A stretch of 64,000 bases of DNA from Calothrix sp. PCC 7507 (GTDB lineage Bacteria; Cyanobacteriota; Cyanobacteriia; Cyanobacteriales; Nostocaceae): positions 1 to 64,000 of the forward strand of contig NC_019682.1 in NCBI RefSeq assembly GCF_000316575.1. Reading direction: 5' to 3'. Below, piece by piece: positions 10,182-16,402 of the stretch; position 1 is the stretch's first letter, and the number at the start of each line of letters is the position of its first letter. Made by a program: the position numbers and the translations under genes. Under the pieces are notes generated by a model. It was not told the DNA's origin. It did no database searches and saw only the letters and a list, made by a program, of their open reading frames with translations.

Positions 10182-10233
10182 TGAAGTAGATCGACAGAAA
10201 CCTCAAATTAAATCAGGCATAAGTCAGTACAAG

Positions 10234-10270
10234 TAACTGATAACTGATAACTGATAACTGATAACTGATA
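10234..10270. repeat. Tandem heptamer-type repeat (CTGATAA phase)
   Basis: Five consecutive 9-base AACTGATAA-type units immediately before the NTF2-like gene. Similar short tandem repeats occur at many gene borders in this window (for example 10709-10760, 32262-32284, 45796-45880, 51663-51712, 61402-61450). They are characteristic of filamentous cyanobacteria and have no known coding role. Confidence 0.8.
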
Positions 10271-10271
10271 T

Positions 10272-10667
10272 ATGTCACAAACATCAGAACATACTTTAAA
10301 AATCGCTCACCAAGCATTTGAGCAGTTTACTCATGGACTAGCAACAGGAGAATGGCAAGGCTTTCTTGACATGCTTACAGAAGATTTTACCTTTTGGTTT
10401 CCTATGGGTAAATTCCACGGCTTGAATGAGGGAAAAGACCGAGCTAACGAGTTTTTTCAATATGTTTCTGCATCCTTCAAAGGCGGACTTTCCCTAACAT
10501 TAGACCGTTTCACTAGCAATGAGACAACAGTTGTTTTTGAGTTTCGCGATCAAGGAATTTTATTAGAACAACCTTATAAAAATCGAGTAGCCGTTTCTTT
10601 TGATGTGCGTGGAGACAAAATTTGTAGCTATCGAGAATACTTTGGTAGCGATGGTAAATCTTATTAA
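10272..10667 (+). CDS. NTF2/SnoaL-like protein
   Basis: 131-residue single-domain protein with the cone-shaped NTF2-like pattern: an N-terminal helix region (ALKIAHQAFEQFTHGLATGEWQGFLDMLTEDFTFWFP is the relevant span at about residues 9-45), then beta strands with GLNEGKDRANEFF and a C-terminal VSFDVRGDKICSYREYF. SnoaL-like and ketosteroid-isomerase-like proteins of this fold act on small hydrophobic substrates or simply bind them. It follows the oxidoreductase across a tandem repeat; the trio may act in one pathway. The exact reaction cannot be inferred. Confidence 0.8.
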   Translation: MSQTSEHTLKIAHQAFEQFTHGLATGEWQGFLDMLTEDFTFWFPMGKFHGLNEGKDRANEFFQYVSASFKGGLSLTLDRFTSNETTVVFEFRDQGILLEQPYKNRVAVSFDVRGDKICSYREYFGSDGKSY

Positions 10668-10816
10668 GGGACTGGGGATTGGGGATTGGAGCAGGGAGCA
10701 GGGAGCAGGGGGAATAACTGTTGACTGTTGACTGTTGACTCTTAACTCTTGACCCTTGACTCCTTGCCCTGAGCGTAGCCGAAGGGTTGACCCTTGACCC
10801 CCTATTCCCTTCTACT

Positions 10817-11269
10817 TTAATTATTGTTATTAATTTCTTTGCATTTAATCTCTGCGGCTTGATACGCTGCTAAATAATCTTTACCACCCAACATCACATC
10901 GCCATAATATTCATAAGGTGATTCACCATAAATTGGTAATGGGTCATCTTCTGGATAATCTTCTTGAGATTCTTCGATAACTGCTTTCAGTTGCTTAATG
11001 GTTAGACGTTGTGCTGCAAAATACCAGAGTTCTTGGGGATTTTTTTGTAAGTGCGGTAAGTTGGGATCAATAATCGAGTCACCTAGCTCAATCCAACTGT
11101 GTTCAACGGGTTGGTATGGCTTCCCTACAAAAACTAAAAATCCCTGGACATACACCGCTCCTTCTGTGGCTAGTGCTGCTCTGTAAGTATTATCAAAAGG
11201 TTTACTAGCTTTGCTGTTGATGCGTTGCGAAATCTCAACCGAAAGCGCTTCATCCAATGGTTTATTCAT
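10817..11269 (-). CDS. Hypothetical protein (150 aa), possible transglutaminase-like fold
   Basis: I do not recognise a named family. The protein is soluble and acidic, with VYVQGFLVF followed by VEHSWIELGDSIIDPNLP in the middle. The order 'acquired/visible peptide - H-x-W-(I/V)-E - (I/V)-D-P' resembles the His/Asp part of papain- or transglutaminase-like folds, but the nucleophilic cysteine is absent, so any relation would be non-enzymatic. The ATG at 11269 follows a sequence rich in repeats. The C-terminus ends in KEINNNN. The gene is isolated between repeats and the PIN toxin-antitoxin pair. Confidence 0.6.
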   Translation of the reverse strand: MNKPLDEALSVEISQRINSKASKPFDNTYRAALATEGAVYVQGFLVFVGKPYQPVEHSWIELGDSIIDPNLPHLQKNPQELWYFAAQRLTIKQLKAVIEESQEDYPEDDPLPIYGESPYEYYGDVMLGGKDYLAAYQAAEIKCKEINNNN

Positions 11270-11464
11270 CGATATTCAGGAGTCAAGCAGCTACTCCAAT
11301 ATGGTATCACTTACAAGGGAAAGCATTTTTCATGAGATAAGGTATTGTTCAGGCGATCGCCTTCGGCTGAAGCTTCTCCACGAGACGCTGACCGCTCTTA
11401 TAGCCGCAGTATCCACAATCATCTGGTTTAAAATACTAGGAGGTGCTAATGCAGGACAGTTGAA

Positions 11465-11692
11465 ATGACTTCCCAAACACTGAATATAACTGAGACATTA
11501 ATTGCTAAACTGCAATCCCTACCACCAGAGCAACAACAGACGCTCCTAGATTTTGCAGAATTTTTAGCCCAGAAACATGCTCAACCCCAACCCGTGCAAC
11601 AACGGGTGCTTGGTTTGAACCAGGGAGAGATTTGGATGAGTGAGGACTTCAATGATCCTTTACCAGATGAATTTTGGACTGGTGAGCAGTGA
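11465..11692 (+). CDS. Antitoxin of PIN-type module (DUF2281/VapB-like)
   Basis: 75-residue protein with the pattern ETLIAKLQSLPPEQQQTLLDFAEFL near the N-terminus, typical of DUF2281-type VapB-like antitoxins, and an acidic, aromatic C-terminus (EDFNDPLPDEFWTGEQ) that would wrap the toxin. Its stop overlaps the toxin start in a four-base GTGA overlap, so the two are translationally coupled. A GCGATCGCC repeat element lies upstream. It would bind the toxin and autoregulate the operon, as known for the family. Confidence 0.85.
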   Translation: MTSQTLNITETLIAKLQSLPPEQQQTLLDFAEFLAQKHAQPQPVQQRVLGLNQGEIWMSEDFNDPLPDEFWTGEQ

Positions 11693-12075
11693 ATATATTG
11701 TTAGATACCCACGTATTTATCTGGTCTACAGGAAATCCAGAAAGATTATCTCAGAGGGTGACAGATTTATTGACTGATACTAGCAATACATGGATGCTGA
11801 GTATAGCTAGTATTTGGGAAATACAAATAAAACTTCAACTGGGTAAGCTCAATCTAAATTCAAATCTCCCTGCGTTGATAGACAATCAGCAGCGTGTGAA
11901 TAATCTACAACTTTTACCTATTGAGCTAGCTCATATTTACGCTTTAAATAATTTACCTAACTATCATCGTGACCCTTTTGACAGACTGTTAATAGCTCAA
12001 GCTACTGTGGAACAAATCCCTATTATCAGCATTGATGCGGTTTTTGATAATTATCCAATTCAGCGGCTGTGGTAG
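11689..12075 (+). CDS. PIN-domain toxin (VapC-type ribonuclease)
   Basis: 128-residue PIN domain. The first acidic residue lies in LLDTHVFIW, the next in IASIWEIQIK (Glu), and the later cluster in HRDPFDRLLIAQA plus IISIDAVFDNY, giving the four acidic positions that hold magnesium for RNA cleavage. GTG start at 11689, overlapping the antitoxin stop. The HVFIWS start and PFDRLLIAQA motif mark the subfamily of VapC-like toxins usually paired with DUF2281 antitoxins. Expected to be a toxin neutralised by the preceding protein. Confidence 0.88.
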   Translation: MNILLDTHVFIWSTGNPERLSQRVTDLLTDTSNTWMLSIASIWEIQIKLQLGKLNLNSNLPALIDNQQRVNNLQLLPIELAHIYALNNLPNYHRDPFDRLLIAQATVEQIPIISIDAVFDNYPIQRLW

Positions 12076-12226
12076 AGAGATTTTTCAGGCGATCGCCAAA
12101 GGCTGAAGCTTCTCTATGAGACGCTGTTCGCGATTACTGATCGCTCTTTTCCACAAACCTACAATGCTCCAATCGACTGATAACTGTTAACTGAATAAGG
12201 AGATCGCTATTTTCTAGATAGATAAA

Positions 12227-13408
12227 TCAAGATTTTTTGGATTTTTTCCTTGCTTTATCTCGCACTTGTTGATTTAATAAATACCCAAAGCCGACGGACT
12301 CTAAACGAGAAACAAATTCTTCGCGGGTATTACCCAGTGCTTTAGCAGTAGCGTCAATATTCCAGTTATATAAGTCTAGCTGACTGAGTAAATAAACTCG
12401 GCGAGTTTGGGCGGCTGATAAGCGGTAAGTTTTGAGATATTCTAGTTCGCCATCTTCTCGAATTATCACTTCTCCAATGTGGTTTTCATCTTTGGGATTG
12501 AGGTTAGTGATAAACCGTTGCAGCATAAACGGCCCAGCAGTGTAAACTATTTGCGATCGCAGTGAACGCTGTAATAATCCCTCAGCCATAAACCCTTGAA
12601 AAGATGCCCAATCCGATCGCATTTGCGCGATCGCACCCCTCAAATCTGCCAAACTATGAATCTTGGCATCATCTACAGATAAAGACATAGGGGAAGTCGC
12701 ATCACAAAACAAGCTATTCTGGTAAATTAACTCACCATAAAAGTCTTCTAGCAAACTGGTATGCAAAACTCGGTAGTCTTCTGGAGTCGGAACCACAAAA
12801 GCAGAGGCTAAAGTTTCCGCCACAAATACCAAAACTCCCACCTGTTGTTGATGAATCTCAAACACCCGCAAAGCATCTTCCAACCCCGCAATATAACGTC
12901 CACTTATAGAGAGTTCGTAGCGTGAACCCAACCCGTGAGCCAGCGCATACTTAGAATACTCACTCCAAGCAATATCAGGGCCAGAAAAAAACAAGGATAA
13001 AAATCCTTCCATCGCCAAATGCAGAGGTAAAAATCTCAGTTGGTTAGCTGATTCTCGCTTCGCCATGCGATGCATCAACCGCACACTCGCACATCCGCAA
13101 TCCAACCGCTTACCGTCAGCCTTCATCATCTGTCCACCAAAGGCTGCAACCGGGCTACCATCATCACTCCAAGACATCACCAAGCCATGAGGTACATAAG
13201 AAAAGTATTTCATCCCTGGTTCCGTCATCTTACCTTCTAAAGAGACAGCAGTAATATCTTCATTGTAAGAACGGCGAAATAAACGCAAGTCTCCCCGCAC
13301 CTTTCGCCGCAGCAATGGCACAATCCGCACTGAACCACGTACTTGAGAAGGTGCAATTTCTAATCCTTTTAAAGATATATCTGTTAATAGTTTGTTTTTG
13401 GATGCCAT
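12227..13408 (-). CDS. Unknown protein with C-terminal Fis-like helix-turn-helix (ARPP-like?)
   Basis: 393-residue protein without a securely named family. The body (residues 1-330) has GLEIAPSQVRGSVRIVPLLRR near the start and a beta-rich pattern; from memory it resembles the ARPP (ADP-ribosylglycohydrolase/rhodanese-phosphatase-associated) domains described in stress and Ter-linked systems, but this is not certain. Residues about 348-375 (NWNIDATAKALGNTREEFV followed by SRLESVGFGYLL) match the spacing of Fis-type HTH units, and the end is strongly basic (KARKKSKKS). A nucleic-acid-binding role is therefore possible. It shares strand with the vWA gene upstream, separated by a MITE and a minisatellite. 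Confidence 0.7.
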   Translation of the reverse strand: MASKNKLLTDISLKGLEIAPSQVRGSVRIVPLLRRKVRGDLRLFRRSYNEDITAVSLEGKMTEPGMKYFSYVPHGLVMSWSDDGSPVAAFGGQMMKADGKRLDCGCASVRLMHRMAKRESANQLRFLPLHLAMEGFLSLFFSGPDIAWSEYSKYALAHGLGSRYELSISGRYIAGLEDALRVFEIHQQQVGVLVFVAETLASAFVVPTPEDYRVLHTSLLEDFYGELIYQNSLFCDATSPMSLSVDDAKIHSLADLRGAIAQMRSDWASFQGFMAEGLLQRSLRSQIVYTAGPFMLQRFITNLNPKDENHIGEVIIREDGELEYLKTYRLSAAQTRRVYLLSQLDLYNWNIDATAKALGNTREEFVSRLESVGFGYLLNQQVRDKARKKSKKS

Positions 13409-13475
13409 GTTTTTCAGTGAACAGTTATCAGTTAACAGTTATCAGTGAATAGGGAATTTGTAGGCTTAAAGGTTA

Positions 13476-13648
13476 GAGGATGTTTGAAAAGTTTTGGGCG
13501 AATATAATTCGCTACTACACAAGCAAAGTCGCCTGGTGCGGACTAACACAAAATCAAGGTTTTTAACCCACGTAGGTGGGTTTTGTCTGTGTAGCCGCGA
13601 TTTCTAATCGCTGGGGGTAGTATTAATTTAGACTTTTCAAACACCCTC
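13476..13648. mobile_element. 173-bp MITE with 17-bp inverted ends and TTA target duplication
   Basis: Ends are GAGGATGTTTGAAAAGT (left) and the complement of GAGGGTGTTTGAAAAGT (right), one mismatch in 17. Each end is flanked by TTA in direct orientation (13473-13475 and 13649-13651), a TNA-type duplication as made by IS5-family (IS427/IS1031-group) transposases. No ORF is inside; the interior has palindromes such as GCGAATATAATTCGC-like and CCCACGTAGGTGGG segments. A single end of the same type is at 31062-31076, and an interior-like stretch is near 23988-24020. This is direct sequence evidence; the transposase would be supplied elsewhere. Confidence 0.8.
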
Positions 13649-13653
13649 TTAGA

Positions 13654-13884
13654 GTTCCAAGTGAGAAGTTTTGTGTTCCGAACGAGAAGTTTCGTGTTCT
13701 GAACGAGAAGTTTCGTGTTTCAAGTGAGAAGCTTCGTGTTCTGAACGAGAAGTTTCGTGTTCCAAGTGAGAAGTTTCGTGTTCCAAGTGAGAAGTTTCGT
13801 GTTCCGAACGAGAAGCTTCGTGTTCCAAGTGAGAAGTTTCGTGTTCCGAACGAGAAGTTTCGTGTTCTGAGCCTGAAGTCAATA
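13654..13884. repeat. 21-bp minisatellite, 10 units plus one degenerate
   Basis: Ten contiguous 21-bp units (13654-13863) of the form GTTC(C/T)(A/G)A(G/A)(T/C)GAGAAG(T/C)TT(C/T)GT, then one decayed unit to 13884. Two sub-types alternate irregularly (CAAGTG and GAACG cores). Because 21 is a multiple of three, several frames stay open through the array; on the minus strand one encodes a SEHETSR/LEHETSH heptad and another a TRNFSFG heptad. No ribosome site or conserved protein supports translation. The array starts three bases after the MITE's target duplication, in the spacer between two genes. Confidence 0.85.
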
Positions 13885-13929
13885 GTGGCATAGCAAAACC
13901 TTACACCAATCATCTTTCAAGCCCATGCC

Positions 13930-15363
13930 CTATTTCCCATTCCCCAACATTTCCTTAACTCGTTCCGCCAAATATGATTCCAATTCCGACAAAGGCGCAG
14001 AACCGTCGGCAAATCGAGCAAAACCCAGCATGGTTGGTAAATCTTCTGCGTCTCTCAACCCCACCGTTGGGATAGTTGGGCTGAGGTTACGCAAAGAAAA
14101 ATCTTCAGAATTAAACACAGGGTTGCAGTGGATGATGGAAGTACGCCGCCCAGTGTCTAATTTAGTGCGGAATACCCGCAGTACTTCCGCAGCGCCGTTA
14201 GGCGGAGAGTTTTCGCAACCGTCGGAAACAATCACTACCAACTCCGCCCCAGAACCCAAGGCTGCTAACAGTGGTGTGGCTAAGTCAGTTTGTCCACGGG
14301 GACGGACTTGTAAGGTATCTTCTACGGGTACTGTCCAAAAAGCTCGATATTCTTTCGCAGCAGCTTGGAGTAAATAATGACTAGCCAGCGCTACACCCAA
14401 AGGACGACGGCGTTTTTCACTAGATCCAAAACTGGAGTAGCTGCAATCCAAGACAGCTGCAACTCGTCCTAGTTTTAAAGGTGCTTTTATCAACACTGAT
14501 CGCGCCGATCGCTCTAAAGCTTGATGGAAAATATCCCACTGCTGTTGTCGAGTCTCCCACGGCAAGGAAAGTATATATAAAGCTAATTTAGTCAAGGGCA
14601 AACGTCCAAAATCTAAGTCAATTTCTACTTTCTCAGTACGTTCTGCAGCACCTTGGAAACGCAATTTTTCCCCCACAGTCATTTGTTGTTGAATCCCCGA
14701 CAAAAAAACATGACGAGGAATTTTGTGTTTGACTGCTAATCCTTCTGCAACCGTGAAAGGCAGATGATAAACAGCTTCAGCGCTATAGTGTGCTTGACGA
14801 AACTGCTCAAATAATTTGGTTTCATACACCTTTTGTTTCCAGTTGCGGAAGAGAAAAGTACCTAATTCCCCCTGGAGTTTGAGGTGTGCGTGAGCTGCGA
14901 TCGCTCTCACTTTCGGGCGATACTTCACCGCATCAAAACTCACATCCCGGCGCATACTCAGATAATCACGAGCGATCGCCCGACTGCGACGGTTATTAAT
15001 ATGGCGTTGACGTAACTGTTGCAACACACCCCAAGCTCGTTGTGGAGGTAAAGCGTTGAGTGCATGAGCAATCAGCGCCCCTTCTTCTTCCCGGTGTTCT
15101 TTAGCGACATCTCGTCCCGTCGCCAACAACTTCAGGATAATCTCCACTTGATTAAAATGATTGATACCCACCGCCAAACAACGGGCATATAACAGACGGT
15201 AATTACCCAAAATATAGTCGTGTAAAAAGTCAATTGATACCCGCTGCCCATAAGCATCATCATAAAACTCACGTTGTCCAGTGCAAGCCAGACAAGCATT
15301 GATAAACATCACCAAATCTTCCCGCGCCACCTGTTCAACACGGTTAATAGAGTTAGTATTCAT
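13930..15363 (-). CDS. vWA-domain protein with N-terminal helical (TROVE/HEAT-like) region
   Basis: 477 residues from the ATG at 15363. Residues about 1-285 are predicted mostly helical, with repeated amphipathic segments (VEIILKLLATGRDV, GALIAHALNALPPQRAW, RAIAAHAHLKLQGELG). Residues about 295-470 form a von Willebrand A domain with a full MIDAS: D-C-S-Y-S in AAVLDCSYSSFG, T in RGQTDLATPL, D in VVIVSDGCEN. A helical solenoid before a MIDAS-containing vWA domain is the plan of Ro60/Rsr RNA-binding proteins; the length (about 530 in Ro) and sequence are divergent, so homology is inferred, not shown. Two folded repeat elements lie just upstream. Confidence 0.8.
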   Translation of the reverse strand: MNTNSINRVEQVAREDLVMFINACLACTGQREFYDDAYGQRVSIDFLHDYILGNYRLLYARCLAVGINHFNQVEIILKLLATGRDVAKEHREEEGALIAHALNALPPQRAWGVLQQLRQRHINNRRSRAIARDYLSMRRDVSFDAVKYRPKVRAIAAHAHLKLQGELGTFLFRNWKQKVYETKLFEQFRQAHYSAEAVYHLPFTVAEGLAVKHKIPRHVFLSGIQQQMTVGEKLRFQGAAERTEKVEIDLDFGRLPLTKLALYILSLPWETRQQQWDIFHQALERSARSVLIKAPLKLGRVAAVLDCSYSSFGSSEKRRRPLGVALASHYLLQAAAKEYRAFWTVPVEDTLQVRPRGQTDLATPLLAALGSGAELVVIVSDGCENSPPNGAAEVLRVFRTKLDTGRRTSIIHCNPVFNSEDFSLRNLSPTIPTVGLRDAEDLPTMLGFARFADGSAPLSELESYLAERVKEMLGNGK

Positions 15364-15403
15364 AATCAATTGGTAGGGACGGGGAAACCCCGCCCTCTGA
15401 AAA

Positions 15404-15530
15404 TATTAAATGTTTTAAATTTTAAATTCCCTGGAGGGGTTGCTGTTCGGGGAAAGGCGGCACGACTGACTAGGACAGGTTTACAATCTGGGTTCGGAAG
15501 TCGTACCAGAGTCCCGCGAACAGCAAGACT
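15404..15530. ncRNA. Candidate structured RNA element, copy A
   Basis: First copy of a duplicated ~123-nt element. A 10-bp closing stem pairs TTGCTGTTCG (15440-15449) with CGAACAGCAA (15517-15526), extended by GGG with CCC; an inner stem pairs ACGAC (15462) with GTCGT (15500); an apical 15-nt hairpin at 15476-15490 pairs CAGGTT with AATCTG. A small CCC/GGG hairpin precedes the closing stem. Compared with copy B, the apical stem has changed sequence but kept pairing. Strand is uncertain: the apical stem pairs best as plus-strand RNA, the inner stem as minus-strand RNA. A mobile DNA hairpin element is an alternative. Confidence 0.55.
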
Positions 15531-15652
15531 GAATCAGTGTACAGTTGTAGAGATTCGATTAATCACATCTCTACAGTAAAGTACCTGGATATGGTGGGCA
15601 GTGCCCACCCTACAAATACTTAGATTTTTTCAACAATTAAACCAGGTTGCTA

Positions 15653-15779
15653 TATTAAATATTTTAAATTTTGCATTCCCCAGAGGGGTTGCTGTTCGGG
15701 GAAAGGACAGCACGACTATGTTGGACAACTTAACAGGTTGGAACGGAAGTCGTACCAGAGTCCCGCGAACAGCAAAACT
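15653..15779. ncRNA. Candidate structured RNA element, copy B
   Basis: Second copy, 249 bp downstream of copy A, same orientation. Closing stem TTGCTGTTCG (15689-15698) with CGAACAGCAA (15766-15775), inner stem ACGAC (15712) with GTCGT (15749), apical hairpin CAACTT with AGGTTG (15726-15740), and a CCCC/GGGG hairpin at 15678-15688. Conserved blocks are GGTTGCTGTTCGGGGAAAGG and GGAAGTCGTACCAGAGTCCC; the variable part is confined to the apical arm. The flanking TATTAAAT...TTTTAAATTTT is also duplicated, so the repeat unit includes an AT-rich leader. No T-run follows, so no standard terminator is seen. Confidence 0.55.
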
Positions 15780-15782
15780 GAT

Positions 15783-16151
15783 TTAAACATGACAAAATTG
15801 TTCACTTTGTGCAATTTTCTCAAGTAATAACTCAGCAGCTTTGCTCAAGGAAGTCACGAAAACACCAACTTCACTATTAGCATCAGATGTTAACCAAATA
15901 CCCTTGAGAATAACTTCCACCCACGAGGCATCACAAGGGCAAAGTTCAATCATATTGGCTGGAGCTAGCTTTTCTAAATCAGCTAGATCCGACAATTGAG
16001 CAGGTATCACAAAAGCAGCCGTGCTAGGTTTCATATAAATTTGTGTAGCAGCACTCAAAGCCAAGACTACTCTTTTATTCACCCAATTTTCCCAAGGTTC
16101 ATTGATCAGCTCTAGGTTAAAGCTATTCTCGGCGTAGGTAAGTTTTAGCAT
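15783..16151 (-). CDS. Hypothetical protein (122 aa)
   Basis: Small soluble protein I recognise only as a type of hypothetical found repeatedly in filamentous cyanobacteria, starting MLKLTYAENSFNLELINEPW and containing RVVLALSAATQIYMKPSTAAF. It has no catalytic motif, signal peptide or membrane span. The stop lies within a few bases of structured element copy B and the start is 252 bp from the divergent NACHT gene. That position, sharing a divergent control region with the NACHT gene, could mean a functional link but nothing in the sequence shows it. Confidence 0.7.
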   Translation of the reverse strand: MLKLTYAENSFNLELINEPWENWVNKRVVLALSAATQIYMKPSTAAFVIPAQLSDLADLEKLAPANMIELCPCDASWVEVILKGIWLTSDANSEVGVFVTSLSKAAELLLEKIAQSEQFCHV

Positions 16152-16286
16152 AATGGCTAATTAACATCCTGTTTTTAGTTGTCGGCTGCGGTTCGCTTAT
16201 GTATACATTCAACTTGGCAGTTGTATGCTTCGGTTTATTTATCTGTGAATTCAGCGTTGTTTATCTATAAATTTAGAATATCTTGC

Positions 16287-16383
16287 GGAATTTCCCCCAA
16301 GCCACCAGGGTATTCAGCATTGGGAAAGGCTTGTACAATCAGGTTCAGACACCTGGGGGAAGTTGGTAAACTTGGGGGATTCC
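16287..16383. promoter_or_regulatory. Inverted repeat in the leader of the NACHT gene
   Basis: GGAATTTCCCCCAAG (16287-16301) can pair with CTTGGGGGATTCC (16371-16383) with a two-base bulge, closing a ~97-nt arm that has further complementarity inside (CCAGG near 16305 with CCTGG near 16352). It ends 19 bases before the ATG at 16403 and just before an in-frame TTG at 16391. If transcribed it would form a strong leader hairpin that could affect translation. It may equally be a palindromic mobile repeat. Confidence 0.45.
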
Positions 16384-16402
16384 CCGAACTTTGTGGATAG
16401 CG

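Noticed and set aside
13654-13884. Possible CRISPR array
   Set aside because: Units are contiguous 21-mers without unique spacers and no cas genes are near.
13623-13913. 96- and 80-codon open frames across the 21-bp minisatellite
   Set aside because: Any frame free of stops in one 21-bp unit is open through the whole array. No ribosome site or conserved flank supports translation.
15404-15779. NsiR1-type tandem small RNA repeats or a known riboswitch
   Set aside because: NsiR1 repeats are shorter and lie upstream of hetF; the fold and conserved blocks here do not match that or the glutamine riboswitch as I know them. No known class could be assigned.
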